The notes under the pieces were generated by a model. That model made no database searches, was not told the origin of the DNA, and saw only the letters and a list, made by a program, of their open reading frames with translations. The position numbers and the translations under genes were made by a program. From Paramixta manurensis (GTDB taxonomy: Bacteria > Pseudomonadota > Gammaproteobacteria > Enterobacterales > Enterobacteriaceae): a DNA stretch of 64,000 nt. The DNA lies in NCBI RefSeq assembly GCF_013285385.1, contig NZ_CP054212.1:930001-994000 (forward strand), given 5' to 3'. This document shows, in pieces, positions 36,549-44,725 of the stretch. Each line of letters opens with the position of its first letter. Position 1 is the first letter of the stretch.

Positions 36549-36797
36549 ATGTCCAATCAAAAGGCATCGTTATTATTGCGATACAAATTGGGTGATTAAT
36601 TAAAATTAAATGGACTTTTTGCGCGTACTCTTTTTATCAGCAGGTAGTATAATTAAATGATAACAAAAAATTATATGATGCTGTTTTGTTTTTTAGTGTT
36701 GAGTTTTATCTTTTAAGGATTTTTATAGATGATCCTGCATTAACTTCAGTATTAATGAATAGCACTACACTCTTGTTAACAGCAAAGGATAATGTTT
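36549..36797 (+). promoter_or_regulatory. AT-rich region upstream of the first double-glycine peptide gene
   Basis: After the yadGH terminator the sequence turns strongly AT-rich and stays gene-free for about 250 nt. It must hold the promoter of the peptide gene at 36798, but I could not single out one -35/-10 pair with confidence. The base composition differs from flanking yadH and panD and suggests acquired DNA. Confidence 0.4.
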
Positions 36798-37016
36798 ATG
36801 AAAGAAATAAAAAAAACGGCTTGTCAGTATGTCTCCGGCGGGATCTATCCGTCTGAATCTGGCTGGAGGCATCTCCCTTTTGACGGCTGGAAATCCCAGA
36901 TGTTAGAAGGCCTAACGCCGGATATTATCGAAATACTGGAAGGTTATGGCGTGGAGATTGAAAGCATTGATTGGGAAGAGAACTATAAACTTTATCTCAA
37001 TATGGTCCCCGCCTAA
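36798..37016 (+). CDS. Small double-glycine leader peptide (microcin-like or signal peptide precursor)
   Basis: A 72-aa precursor, not a family I can name. The first 15 residues, MKEIKKTACQYVSGG, look like a double-glycine leader of the type cut and exported by C39-peptidase ABC transporters, leaving a 57-residue acidic, Trp/Tyr-containing peptide (IYPSESGWRHLPFDGWK at its start). ATG 36798 is chosen over 36792: AAAGGA at 36784-36789 is well spaced from it, and the leader then has the same length as that of its neighbour. A strong terminator follows. No exporter gene is in the window. Function unknown. Confidence 0.7.
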   Translation: MKEIKKTACQYVSGGIYPSESGWRHLPFDGWKSQMLEGLTPDIIEILEGYGVEIESIDWEENYKLYLNMVPA

Positions 37017-37052
37017 GAATAACCAAATCACTTTCAGTAGAGCACCTTACTA

Positions 37053-37083
37053 CAGGGTTAAACCTATTTAACCCTGTTTTTTT
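37053..37083 (+). terminator. Rho-independent terminator of the first peptide gene
   Basis: A perfect 10-bp stem CAGGGTTAAA/TTTAACCCTG (37053-37062 with 37067-37076), loop CCTA, followed by T7. Confidence 0.95.
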
Positions 37084-37261
37084 CATTATCACTATTCAAC
37101 CTTCTTCACGCAGCGGCTTACGCACCTGTCTTGATATTTTCATCAATTTTTTAGGTACCTATCGTAAGGTTTTTTAAAAACTATGGATGGGTTTCGGAAT
37201 GAGAAAACACCGTCAGTCGCGTTACACTTTCTATCGTTGAAATCAACATTCTCGCTGTCTT

Positions 37262-37291
37262 TTGAGGTGGAAAATCAAAAGAATACCTCAA
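37262..37291 (+). promoter_or_regulatory. Inverted repeat and likely promoter upstream of the second peptide gene
   Basis: A perfect 7-bp inverted repeat TTGAGGT/ACCTCAA with a 16-nt spacer (37262-37268, 37285-37291) sits just upstream of a TATAGAT -10-like box at 37299-37305. No consensus -35 is at the right distance, which would fit an activator-dependent promoter. The regulator is unknown; all this is inference from pattern. The rest of 37084-37332 shows nothing else clear. Confidence 0.4.
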
Positions 37292-37332
37292 TCGGCGGTA
37301 TAGATATGACCTACTAAACCAGGGTGAAAATA

Positions 37333-37530
37333 ATGGAACTGATTAAAAAAACAGAACTGCATAAAGTCGTTGGTGGTAAGTTGCTCCCGGATGCCCCGGC
37401 TCAATCACTGGAATATCAGGTAGAAAAACCAGGTTTTTGGGATTATTTGTCAGACGGTATTTTGAAACTCTTCGGTCAAGAGAATACCAAAGTTAAACTG
37501 TGGGAAGAGTTTAATAAGTTGTTTAAATAA
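37333..37530 (+). CDS. Small double-glycine leader peptide, second member
   Basis: A 65-aa precursor whose 15-residue leader, MELIKKTELHKVVGG, matches that of the gene at 36798 (IKKT at positions 4-7, Val at 12 or 13, GG at 14-15). The predicted 50-residue mature peptide has an aromatic, amphipathic C-terminal half (GFWDYLSDGILKLFG, then WEEFNKLFK), compatible with membrane activity. ATG 37333 is favoured over GTG 37324 by AGGG at 37321-37324. It has its own promoter region and a hairpin after it, so it is transcribed apart from its sister. No immunity or exporter gene is evident nearby. Confidence 0.7.
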   Translation: MELIKKTELHKVVGGKLLPDAPAQSLEYQVEKPGFWDYLSDGILKLFGQENTKVKLWEEFNKLFK

Positions 37531-37578
37531 CCACTAGCTTAGGTTGGTGTCAGCTATAGCAACGCATAAGGTTATTTT

Positions 37579-37605
37579 GCAGAGCCTGGGTTCTCCGGGC
37601 TCTGC
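37579..37605. terminator. Hairpin between the second peptide gene and panD
   Basis: An 11-bp stem with one G-U pair (37579-37589 with 37595-37605) followed by ATTTTG; likely shared with convergent panD. Confidence 0.7.
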
Positions 37606-37620
37606 ATTTTGACTGCCTAA

Positions 37621-38001
37621 TTAGGCAACCTGAACCGGAACCGCCTTGGCCAGACGTTTCATTTGGTTATCGCCTTCGAAGTAAGCCACTTTCGGCTGCC
37701 ACTCACGCGCTTCGGCGTCTGCCATCTGCACATAGGAACAGATAATTAAAATATCGCCTTCACAAGCGCAACGCGCCGCTGCGCCGTTAACGGAAATAAT
37801 TTTTGAACCGCGCTCAGCGGCGATCGCATAGGTCGAAAAACGCTGACCATTGGTCACGTTATAGATATCGATCGCTTCATACTGAAGGATGCCGGAGGCA
37901 TCGAGAAAGTCCTGGTCGATGGCGCAGGAACCTTCATAATGCAAGTCAGCCTGGGTCACTTTTACCCGGTGCAGCTTGCCTTGCAACATGGTGCGTACCA
38001 T
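37621..38001 (-). CDS. panD: Aspartate 1-decarboxylase proenzyme
   Basis: A 126-aa proenzyme that makes beta-alanine for pantothenate. Self-cleavage between Gly24 and Ser25 (HYEGSCAID) yields the pyruvoyl cofactor. ATG 38001 (MVRTMLQGKLHRVKVT) gives the E. coli length; the frame stays open to 38037, but the extra 12 residues are not family-like. It is separated by 73 nt from panC, on the same strand. Confidence 0.96.
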   Translation of the reverse strand: MVRTMLQGKLHRVKVTQADLHYEGSCAIDQDFLDASGILQYEAIDIYNVTNGQRFSTYAIAAERGSKIISVNGAAARCACEGDILIICSYVQMADAEAREWQPKVAYFEGDNQMKRLAKAVPVQVA

Positions 38002-38074
38002 AACTTTATTACCCTGTTCTTCACTGCAATTAATCAAAAAAACGCCACAGTATTGCCTGATAACCGGCCGTTGT

Positions 38075-38929
38075 CTATTGCGTTAAATCAATCTGCTGAT
38101 TATCAATCAACCGTGCTTTACCCAGCCATGCGGCCATTAAGATTACTGCCTGCTGGCTATCGACCGAGAGCGGTAGCAGTGTCTGCGCATCGCAAATTGC
38201 TAACCCATCCGGGCGTAAACCTTTTTCCTGTAACTCGGTTTCAGCAGCTTCGATAATCTCTTCAATATGGCGCTCACCATTAGACAGTTTTTCCGCCATA
38301 CTGTTCATCACCCGGCTTAGTGTTGGCGCCAGTTTACGCTCATCGGCGGTGAGATAGCCATTGCGGGAACTCAACGCCAGCCCGTCTTTGGCTCGCACCG
38401 TGGGTACGCCGACAATTTCGGTATCGTAGCCCATATCTGCCGTCATCTTGCGGATCAACGCCAATTGCTGGAAATCTTTTTCGCCAAAGCAGGCGAGGTC
38501 AGGCTGAACCAGGTTGAACAATTTACTTACCACGGTCGAGACGCCGCGAAAATGTCCCGGACGGCTGGCGCCTTCCAACAGCGTGGAAAGCCCTGGTACT
38601 TCGACAAAAGTCTGCGTATCTAACCCTTTCGGATAAACATCTGCCGGGGCAGGGGCAAACACCAAATCAACCTTCCGACGGTTCAGCTTTTCGCAATCTT
38701 CCTGCAAGGTACGCGGATAGCGCGCCAGGTCGTCAGCCCGCTCAAACTGCATCGGGTTAACGAAAATGCTGACAACCACGATGTCGGCCCGCTCGCGAGC
38801 TTCATCGACCAGCGTCATGTGACCATCATGTAGATTGCCCATGGTAGGAACCAGCGCAATGCGCTTACCTTCCTGACGCCAGCGGCGGATTTCCCGGCGC
38901 AGCATCGGCAGCGTTTCAATAATCAGCAC
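38075..38929 (-). CDS. panC: Pantothenate synthetase
   Basis: A 284-aa ATP-dependent ligase joining pantoate and beta-alanine. The nucleotide-binding HxGH motif appears in PTMGNLHDGHMTLV near residue 30, and KMSK-like SSRNGYL occurs at about 188. It lies 15 nt downstream of panB in the panBC operon. Confidence 0.97.
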   Translation of the reverse strand: MLIIETLPMLRREIRRWRQEGKRIALVPTMGNLHDGHMTLVDEARERADIVVVSIFVNPMQFERADDLARYPRTLQEDCEKLNRRKVDLVFAPAPADVYPKGLDTQTFVEVPGLSTLLEGASRPGHFRGVSTVVSKLFNLVQPDLACFGEKDFQQLALIRKMTADMGYDTEIVGVPTVRAKDGLALSSRNGYLTADERKLAPTLSRVMNSMAEKLSNGERHIEEIIEAAETELQEKGLRPDGLAICDAQTLLPLSVDSQQAVILMAAWLGKARLIDNQQIDLTQ

Positions 38930-38944
38930 AACTTTTCTCCCGGT

Positions 38945-39739
38945 TTACTGGAAACTGTGTTCTTCGGCCGGATAGCGGCCCTCTTCAACCTCAGTGATAT
39001 ACTGACGCACCGCCGCGCGAATATCGCCATTGCCACTGAGGAAGTTTTTCGCAAATTTAGGAATATGACCGCCGGTAATGCCAAACACATCATGCATGAC
39101 CAAAATTTGCCCGTCAGTCACATTACCGGCGCCAATACCGATCACCGGGATAGTGAGCGCTTCGGTAACGCGCTTCGCCAGCGCTACAGGTACGCATTCA
39201 AGTACCATTAGCTGCGCGCCCGCCGCTTCCAGCGCCAGAGCGTCATCCAGCAGTTGGTCAGCAGCAGCGCTATCGCGCCCCTGGATTTTGTAACCACCAA
39301 AAATATTGACCGATTGCGGCGTAAGCCCCAAATGCCCGCATACTGGCACCGCACGCTCAGTAAGCTGTTTCACCGTTTCAGCCAGCCATTTTCCCCCTTC
39401 CAGTTTGACCATGGTGGCGCCGGCGCGCATTAACTGCGCCGCATTATCAAAGGTTTGTTCCGGGGTGGCATAGCTCATAAATGGCAGATCGGCGAGCAAC
39501 AAGGCATGGGGAGCGCCACGACGAACGGCTTGAGTATGATAGACAATATCCGCAACCGTCACGGGTAGCGTTGAATCATGGCCCTGTACCGTCATACCAA
39601 GCGAATCACCGACCAGCATCACCTGCATACCTTCATCGGCAAACAGTTTGGCAAAGCTAAAGTCATAGGCGGTAATCGAGGCAAATTTGCGCCCGGTTTG
39701 TTTCCATTGGCGGAGATGAGAAATGGTGGTGGGTTTCAT
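38945..39739 (-). CDS. panB: 3-methyl-2-oxobutanoate hydroxymethyltransferase
   Basis: A 264-aa enzyme that adds a hydroxymethyl group from methylenetetrahydrofolate to ketoisovalerate, the first step to pantoate. The metal-binding MLVGDSLGMTVQGHD and the conserved GHLGLTPQSVN and IGIGAG segments are intact. First gene of panBC; 100 nt separate its start from the folK stop. Confidence 0.97.
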   Translation of the reverse strand: MKPTTISHLRQWKQTGRKFASITAYDFSFAKLFADEGMQVMLVGDSLGMTVQGHDSTLPVTVADIVYHTQAVRRGAPHALLLADLPFMSYATPEQTFDNAAQLMRAGATMVKLEGGKWLAETVKQLTERAVPVCGHLGLTPQSVNIFGGYKIQGRDSAAADQLLDDALALEAAGAQLMVLECVPVALAKRVTEALTIPVIGIGAGNVTDGQILVMHDVFGITGGHIPKFAKNFLSGNGDIRAAVRQYITEVEEGRYPAEEHSFQ

Positions 39740-39839
39740 GACAACCTCTGTACAAAAGACGAGTTATTCTGTCGGCGCAGCGTACTTTGGCCCGGTCAGC
39801 CTGGGATGAAGCGCCGGCGTAACGGAAGATTATTGTGCA

Positions 39840-40319
39840 TTACCATCGGCAAATAGCGCTACTGTCAAGTTGTGCTAATACGGTGCGAATGGTGGTGCCA
39901 TCAGGGAAGCAGGCATTCGGTGCGATATCGATCAGCGGTAGTAACATAAAAGCGCGATTGTGCATGTCATAGTGCGGCACGGTGAGACGTTCGCTATTTA
40001 ACGTTTGCGTACCAAACAACATGATATCGAGATCCAGGGTACGTGGCCCCCAACGCTCAGCCTTACGTACCCGGCCCTGTTCTTGCTCAATACGCTGAGT
40101 ATGGTCAAGCAGCGCTTCCGGGCTTAGCGTGGTATCCAGTGCCACCGCCGCGTTAAGATAATCTGGCTGATCGGGGGGGCCATAAGGCGGTGTACGATAA
40201 AGCGCAGACGTTGCCACCAAATGGGTATGTGGGATGGCGGCCAAGGCGGCAAGCGCATTTTGCACCTGTTGCAGTGGGTCAGCGAGATTACTGCCTAAAG
40301 CCAAATAGACGCGGTTCAT
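39840..40319 (-). CDS. folK: 2-amino-4-hydroxy-6-hydroxymethyldihydropteridine pyrophosphokinase
   Basis: A 159-aa folate-pathway kinase transferring pyrophosphate from ATP to hydroxymethyldihydropterin. The start MNRVYLALGSNLADPLQQ and the catalytic RWGPRTLDLDIMLFG (residues about 88-102) are characteristic. It overlaps the pcnB stop by ATGA, so it is translationally coupled to pcnB. Confidence 0.97.
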   Translation of the reverse strand: MNRVYLALGSNLADPLQQVQNALAALAAIPHTHLVATSALYRTPPYGPPDQPDYLNAAVALDTTLSPEALLDHTQRIEQEQGRVRKAERWGPRTLDLDIMLFGTQTLNSERLTVPHYDMHNRAFMLLPLIDIAPNACFPDGTTIRTVLAQLDSSAICRW

Positions 40320-41731
40320 GCGTTGCCGCTGTTTTCACGGCTCTGCCCGCCAGGACGCTTACGCGGACGGCGCGCACGTCGACGCGGCGCAGGATCGTCG
40401 CCAAGGTTATTCAGCATATTTTTCTGCTGCGGCGGCGCGGCAACCTGGAACTCACCCCACCATGCGGCGAGGCGTTGTAATTCGCTATTATTTTCAACTT
40501 CGGCACGCAGCGCTAACAAATCATAAGCCGCGCGGAATTTAGGATGTTCCATCAGTTTCCACGCGCGTTTGCCGTGACGGCGTGACATACGCAATTGCAG
40601 TTGCCAAATATCGCGAACCAGCGTGGTAATGCGTTTCGGGATTGCCAGCGCGCGGCAGGCCTCATCCAGCACGTCATTCATTGCGAGTGCAAAAGCATCA
40701 TACCAAACCAGGCCGCCTTCCTGCGCAATGCGTTGCGCGGTTTCATTTTGCGGATACCAAAACATGGCGGCAAACAGGAAGGCTGGATTGACACGCATCT
40801 GGTTATGGATACGGTTATCGGTATTTTTCAACACTTGGCTTACCATCCGCTCCATCGCGCTATCACCTTGCTCGGTGAAATAACGCGTAATAATTGGGAA
40901 CAGCGGCTGGAAAAGTTGGTATTCGCGCAGTTTTAAATAGGTGCTGTAGCCATAACCGGTCTGCAATAATTTCAGCGACTCTTCAAACAAGCGCGCGGGC
41001 GGAATATCATGCAACAGGGTCGCAAGGCGCGGAATCGGCTCGGCGGTTTCCGCAGCGATGGTCATTTCCAGCCGCGCGGCAAAACGCACCACGCGCAGCA
41101 TCCGCACCGGATCTTCGCGGTAGCGGGTCTCCGGGTTACCAATCAGGCGCACAATGCCTTGCTGCAAATCTTTCAGGCCGCCCACATAATCCCGAACGGT
41201 AAAATCGGCCACGCTGTAATAAAGGCTATTGATGGTTAAGTCGCGCCGTTGCGCGTCATCCTCAATCGTTCCGAAAATATTATCGCGTAGCAACATACCG
41301 CTTTGCGCACGCTGAGAATTATTGCGATCTTCTTCCGCCGCTTCTTCCTGATGATGCCCACGGAAGGTCGCAACCTCAATCACCTCCGGGCCAAACATAA
41401 CATGCGCTAAACGGAAACGGCGGCCCACTAAGCGGCAGTTGCGGAACAGTTTGCGCATCTGCTCCGGCGTGGCATTGGTGGTGACATCAAAATCCTTCGG
41501 TTTTTTACCCAGCAGTAAATCGCGTACGCCGCCGCCAACCAGATAGGCTTCGTATCCGGCTTTATTCAGGCGATAGAGCACTTTGAGGGCATTTTCGCTG
41601 ATGTCTTTGCGCGAGATAGTATGGCTTTCGCGAGGGATGATAGTCATTTGACTCACTTCTTCGACCTCAACTGACGCCTCATCTTCGCGGTTCAGGACTT
41701 TCCGGCAAAAATTAGCAACTCGGGTAAAAAT
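40316..41731 (-). CDS. pcnB: Poly(A) polymerase I, with an AUU start codon
   Basis: A 471-aa nucleotidyltransferase adding poly(A) tails that promote RNA decay. The catalytic region GGGVRDLLLGKKPKDFDV and the basic C-terminal tail (RRRARRPRKRPGG) are clear. The usual start codons in this frame would omit sequence matching the E. coli N-terminus FTRVANFCRKVL. That segment is preserved here directly after an ATT codon at 41731-41729, itself preceded by GAGGTG at normal spacing. E. coli pcnB is known to initiate inefficiently at AUU, and the feature is conserved here. The first in-frame conventional start would be GTG 41656. Confidence 0.93.
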   Translation of the reverse strand: MFTRVANFCRKVLNREDEASVEVEEVSQMTIIPRESHTISRKDISENALKVLYRLNKAGYEAYLVGGGVRDLLLGKKPKDFDVTTNATPEQMRKLFRNCRLVGRRFRLAHVMFGPEVIEVATFRGHHQEEAAEEDRNNSQRAQSGMLLRDNIFGTIEDDAQRRDLTINSLYYSVADFTVRDYVGGLKDLQQGIVRLIGNPETRYREDPVRMLRVVRFAARLEMTIAAETAEPIPRLATLLHDIPPARLFEESLKLLQTGYGYSTYLKLREYQLFQPLFPIITRYFTEQGDSAMERMVSQVLKNTDNRIHNQMRVNPAFLFAAMFWYPQNETAQRIAQEGGLVWYDAFALAMNDVLDEACRALAIPKRITTLVRDIWQLQLRMSRRHGKRAWKLMEHPKFRAAYDLLALRAEVENNSELQRLAAWWGEFQVAAPPQQKNMLNNLGDDPAPRRRARRPRKRPGGQSRENSGNA

Positions 41732-41771
41732 GGGACACCTCGATAGTGACGAAAATACGGCAATGATAAAA

Positions 41772-42698
41772 TTAGCGGCTAATCATAGCCTGGCGCGGCC
41801 CGTTTGAGAATGCCGATGTCATCGCATCGGTTTTCTCAACATCGCGACACGGGATTTTTGACACATCCCAACCGGCAATCGCGCGTTGTAACAAGGTCGC
41901 CAAATCAGCGTCACGCCACCCCTCCGGCTCCGGTTGCCCAAGCACGGATAGCGCCTGAATCAGCACCGGACGCACGTCGCCATCAGGCAAAGGGGGCGCA
42001 TGGTTTTGTTTCGACAGTTTATTACCGTCGTGATTTAGCACCAACGGTAAATGCAGATAAGTCGGCTCCGGCCATTCCAACTGCCGGTACAGTGCGATTT
42101 GCCGCACGGTCGGCGCAATTAAATCGGCGCCGCGCACCACTTCCGTAATGCCCTGAAAATGATCATCGACCACGACCGCTAAGTTATAAGCAAATAAGCC
42201 ATCGCGCCGATGGATAATAAAATCCTCCCGCGCCAGCGCCAGGTCAACATTAACCTCACCGCGTAATTGATCGTGGAAATGTGTGACCGGGGTAGTTTGA
42301 CGTAAGCGGAGTGCCGCACCCTGCGCGCCGAGATGCCGATCGCGGCAGTGGCCATCATAATGGCCGCCGAGCTGTTGAATACGGCTACGGGGACAGGTAC
42401 AAAAATAGCTTTGACGGTGTTCGCGCAGCCAGGCCAACGTATCCCGATAAGCGTGATGACGTTGCGATTGCCATAAGACGTCGCCATCCCAGGTCAAACC
42501 ATAGTGCTCCAGTTGACGCAGAATAGTGTTCGCGGCGCCAGCCACTTCACGCGGCGGATCAATATCTTCAATCCTGACATACCAACGGCCATGATTAGCC
42601 CGGGCTTGCAAATAGCTACCCAGCGCGGCAATCAGCGAACCAAAATGTAATTCACCGGAAGGAGAGGGGGCGAAACGCCCGATATACGATGTCGACAT
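41772..42698 (-). CDS. gluQ: Glutamyl-Q tRNA(Asp) synthetase
   Basis: A 308-aa paralogue of the glutamyl-tRNA synthetase catalytic core that glutamylates queuosine in tRNA(Asp). The class I signatures are PSPSGELHFGS and KLSKQNH; zinc-site cysteines are in FCTCPRSR and YDGHC. I use ATG 42698 (MSTSYIGRFAPS). A TTG at 42731 with AAGGGG upstream is possible and would add 11 residues, but its site lies inside the dksA-gluQ hairpin. Confidence 0.92.
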   Translation of the reverse strand: MSTSYIGRFAPSPSGELHFGSLIAALGSYLQARANHGRWYVRIEDIDPPREVAGAANTILRQLEHYGLTWDGDVLWQSQRHHAYRDTLAWLREHRQSYFCTCPRSRIQQLGGHYDGHCRDRHLGAQGAALRLRQTTPVTHFHDQLRGEVNVDLALAREDFIIHRRDGLFAYNLAVVVDDHFQGITEVVRGADLIAPTVRQIALYRQLEWPEPTYLHLPLVLNHDGNKLSKQNHAPPLPDGDVRPVLIQALSVLGQPEPEGWRDADLATLLQRAIAGWDVSKIPCRDVEKTDAMTSAFSNGPRQAMISR

Positions 42699-42715
42699 GA
42701 ACAGAGAGAAAATGA

Positions 42716-42750
42716 GCAGTGAAGTGGGCAAGTTGCCCCTTCTTCACTGC
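42716..42750 (-). terminator. Terminator hairpin between dksA and gluQ
   Basis: A 9-bp perfect outer stem GCAGTGAAG/CTTCACTGC (42716-42724 with 42742-42750) encloses a second GGGCAA/TTGCCC helix. On the minus strand it is followed by TCATTTTC. A dksA-gluQ terminator limiting gluQ expression is known from Shigella/E. coli; the arrangement is the same here. Confidence 0.75.
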
Positions 42751-42765
42751 TACATTCTTATGCCA

Positions 42766-43221
42766 TTAACCGGCCATTTGTTTCTCGCGGATTTCCGCCA
42801 GCGTTTTACAGTCGATACATAAATCAGCGGTCGGACGCGCTTCAAGGCGACGAATACCGATTTCAACGCCACAGGATTCACAGTAGCCGAAATCATCGTC
42901 TTCAACCTTTTTCAGCGTCTTCTCGATCTTTTTGATCAGCTTTCGCTCGCGGTCACGGTTACGCAGTTCGAGGCTAAACTCCTCTTCCTGAGCGGCACGA
43001 TCGACCGGATCAGGGAAGTTTGCCGCTTCATCCTGCATGTGAGATACCGTACGGTCCACTTCATCCCTGAGCTGGTTGCGCCAGGCCTCAAGGATTTTCT
43101 TGAAGTGCTCCAGCTGGGCTTCATTCATATACTCTTCGCCCGGTTTCTCTTGGTATGGCTCCACCCCAGCGATGGCGAGAATACTCAGGGACGATGTTTT
43201 ACGGTTTTGCCCTTCTTGCAT
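42766..43221 (-). CDS. dksA: RNA polymerase-binding transcription factor DksA
   Basis: A 151-aa factor that enters the RNA polymerase secondary channel and with ppGpp controls rRNA and amino-acid promoters. The coiled-coil tip D71 and D74 (DPVDRA) and the zinc finger C114, C117, C135, C138 match E. coli exactly. ATG 43221 has AGGAG well placed; the frame extends 7 residues further without support. Last in the thpR-sfsA-dksA run, though E. coli dksA also has its own promoter. Confidence 0.98.
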   Translation of the reverse strand: MQEGQNRKTSSLSILAIAGVEPYQEKPGEEYMNEAQLEHFKKILEAWRNQLRDEVDRTVSHMQDEAANFPDPVDRAAQEEEFSLELRNRDRERKLIKKIEKTLKKVEDDDFGYCESCGVEIGIRRLEARPTADLCIDCKTLAEIREKQMAG

Positions 43222-43402
43222 GTTGTTTCTCCTGGATAACACGCACTATCGATCCCCAAAGGGGATAAAAACAGGCCGCTATAAATAACAGAAGCAGTTA
43301 AGGTTGGCAATTATTCCTGAACATGCCTTGACAAGCCTGTGAGGAACAGCGTATTTAGCGCACCGCGCGGAACAACCCTATCACAGCAAATTGCGCTCAA
43401 TA

Positions 43403-44107
43403 TTACAACTCTACAACCAGCGGCGTATTTAACACGATGCCCGCGGGTGATAACTGCGCTTTATAGCAGAGCACTTCAACGCCACTCTGCCGGGCCTGTA
43501 CCAGTAGTTCTGCGTAACGTGCGTCAATGTGACGCGCGGGGGAAACGTCCTCAATCCCCGAATGCAAAACGGCAAATAATAGAACCGCCCGATCGCCCGC
43601 TTCGGCGATTTTGGTCAGCTCACGCAGGTGCTTCTGACCTCGTTCGGTCACCGCATCCGGAAAATACCCTTTTCCTTGCTGTAACAGCGTCACGGATTTC
43701 ACTTCAATATAGCAGTTGCGACGCGTACCTGCCTGGAGCAAAAAGTCAATTCGACTCCGCTCGGCGCCATATTTGACCTCAGCGCTCAGCGATTCATAAC
43801 CGGATAATTCCGGAATTATATTAGAAACCAGCGCTTCGCGTACCACCGTATTGGCGCGTAGTGTATTGACGCAGATCCAGTGCCCTTGCCGCGTTTCCGT
43901 CAGTTCCCAACTGTGTGGATACTTACGCGTCAGGCTATCTGAAGTGGAGTACCAAACGGCATCGCCCGGCGTGGCGCAGCCCGTCATCGCGCCGGTATTC
44001 GCGCAATGTAGGGTCAGTGTCTCTCCTTCGGGCGTTACTACATCGGCAAGAAAACGTTTATAGCGCATGACTAAGCGAGCCGGGCGTAAAGCTGGTTGAT
44101 AATCCAT
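43403..44107 (-). CDS. sfsA: DNA-binding / sugar fermentation stimulation protein SfsA
   Basis: A 234-aa protein of the SfsA family, with an OB-like N-terminal part (RFLADVVTPEGETLTLHCANTG) and a nuclease-like core (SRIDFLLQAG, CYIEVKSVTL). In E. coli it was found as a factor affecting maltose fermentation; its molecular role is unclear. It is 12 nt downstream of thpR, probably in one operon. Confidence 0.95.
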   Translation of the reverse strand: MDYQPALRPARLVMRYKRFLADVVTPEGETLTLHCANTGAMTGCATPGDAVWYSTSDSLTRKYPHSWELTETRQGHWICVNTLRANTVVREALVSNIIPELSGYESLSAEVKYGAERSRIDFLLQAGTRRNCYIEVKSVTLLQQGKGYFPDAVTERGQKHLRELTKIAEAGDRAVLLFAVLHSGIEDVSPARHIDARYAELLVQARQSGVEVLCYKAQLSPAGIVLNTPLVVEL

Positions 44108-44119
44108 GATACATCCTAT

Positions 44120-44647
44120 TCAGAGGGTTAACGGCCAGCGTGCCAGTTCTGCATACGAGGTGCGTCCCTGTTCGAAAACCGATTGATAAAGCGCAAAGTG
44201 GTTCACCTCACACTGCCACTGGAAATTGCGAGGCGGTAACGCGATGGGTTTCGTGGCATTACGCAGCAATGTGATATGAGGATGGAAGGGTTGCGGGCTC
44301 TGATAACATCCGCTACGGGCGGCCTGTGAACGTAACATCTCTGCTAACTGTAACAACCCACGCGGCGCCTGACGCGCGCCTAACCAAACTACGCCCGCGC
44401 GCGGCCAGTGCCCGGCATCATCCAACCGTAAGTGAAAGGCTGGCTGTTGTATACGCCCGGCTAAACGGCGTAACGCGGCGGCTTTCTCATCGCTAACCTC
44501 GCCCAAAAAAGCGAGGGTTAGATGCAGGTTCGCGGCGGCAATCGGGCGCCCTGCTTCAGCGGGAAACACGTCGGCACGCCAGCGGATAATCGCTTGCTGT
44601 AGCGTATCAGGCAAACCAATGCCGAAAAATAAACGACGTGTGTTCAT
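44120..44647 (-). CDS. thpR: RNA 2',3'-cyclic phosphodiesterase
   Basis: A 175-aa 2H phosphoesterase. The two H-x-T-x motifs that form the active site are HLTLAF (near residue 42) and HITLLR (near residue 125). E. coli ThpR (LigT) opens 2',3'-cyclic phosphates and can ligate tRNA halves in vitro. It is divergent from hrpB. Confidence 0.94.
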   Translation of the reverse strand: MNTRRLFFGIGLPDTLQQAIIRWRADVFPAEAGRPIAAANLHLTLAFLGEVSDEKAAALRRLAGRIQQPAFHLRLDDAGHWPRAGVVWLGARQAPRGLLQLAEMLRSQAARSGCYQSPQPFHPHITLLRNATKPIALPPRNFQWQCEVNHFALYQSVFEQGRTSYAELARWPLTL

Positions 44648-44725
44648 AGCAGGCTCCGGTAAAGAATTCAGATGAATGCTACAATGCTCGCCATCTTAAG
44701 ACCACGTCCGTAACGGAGTTTTCGT

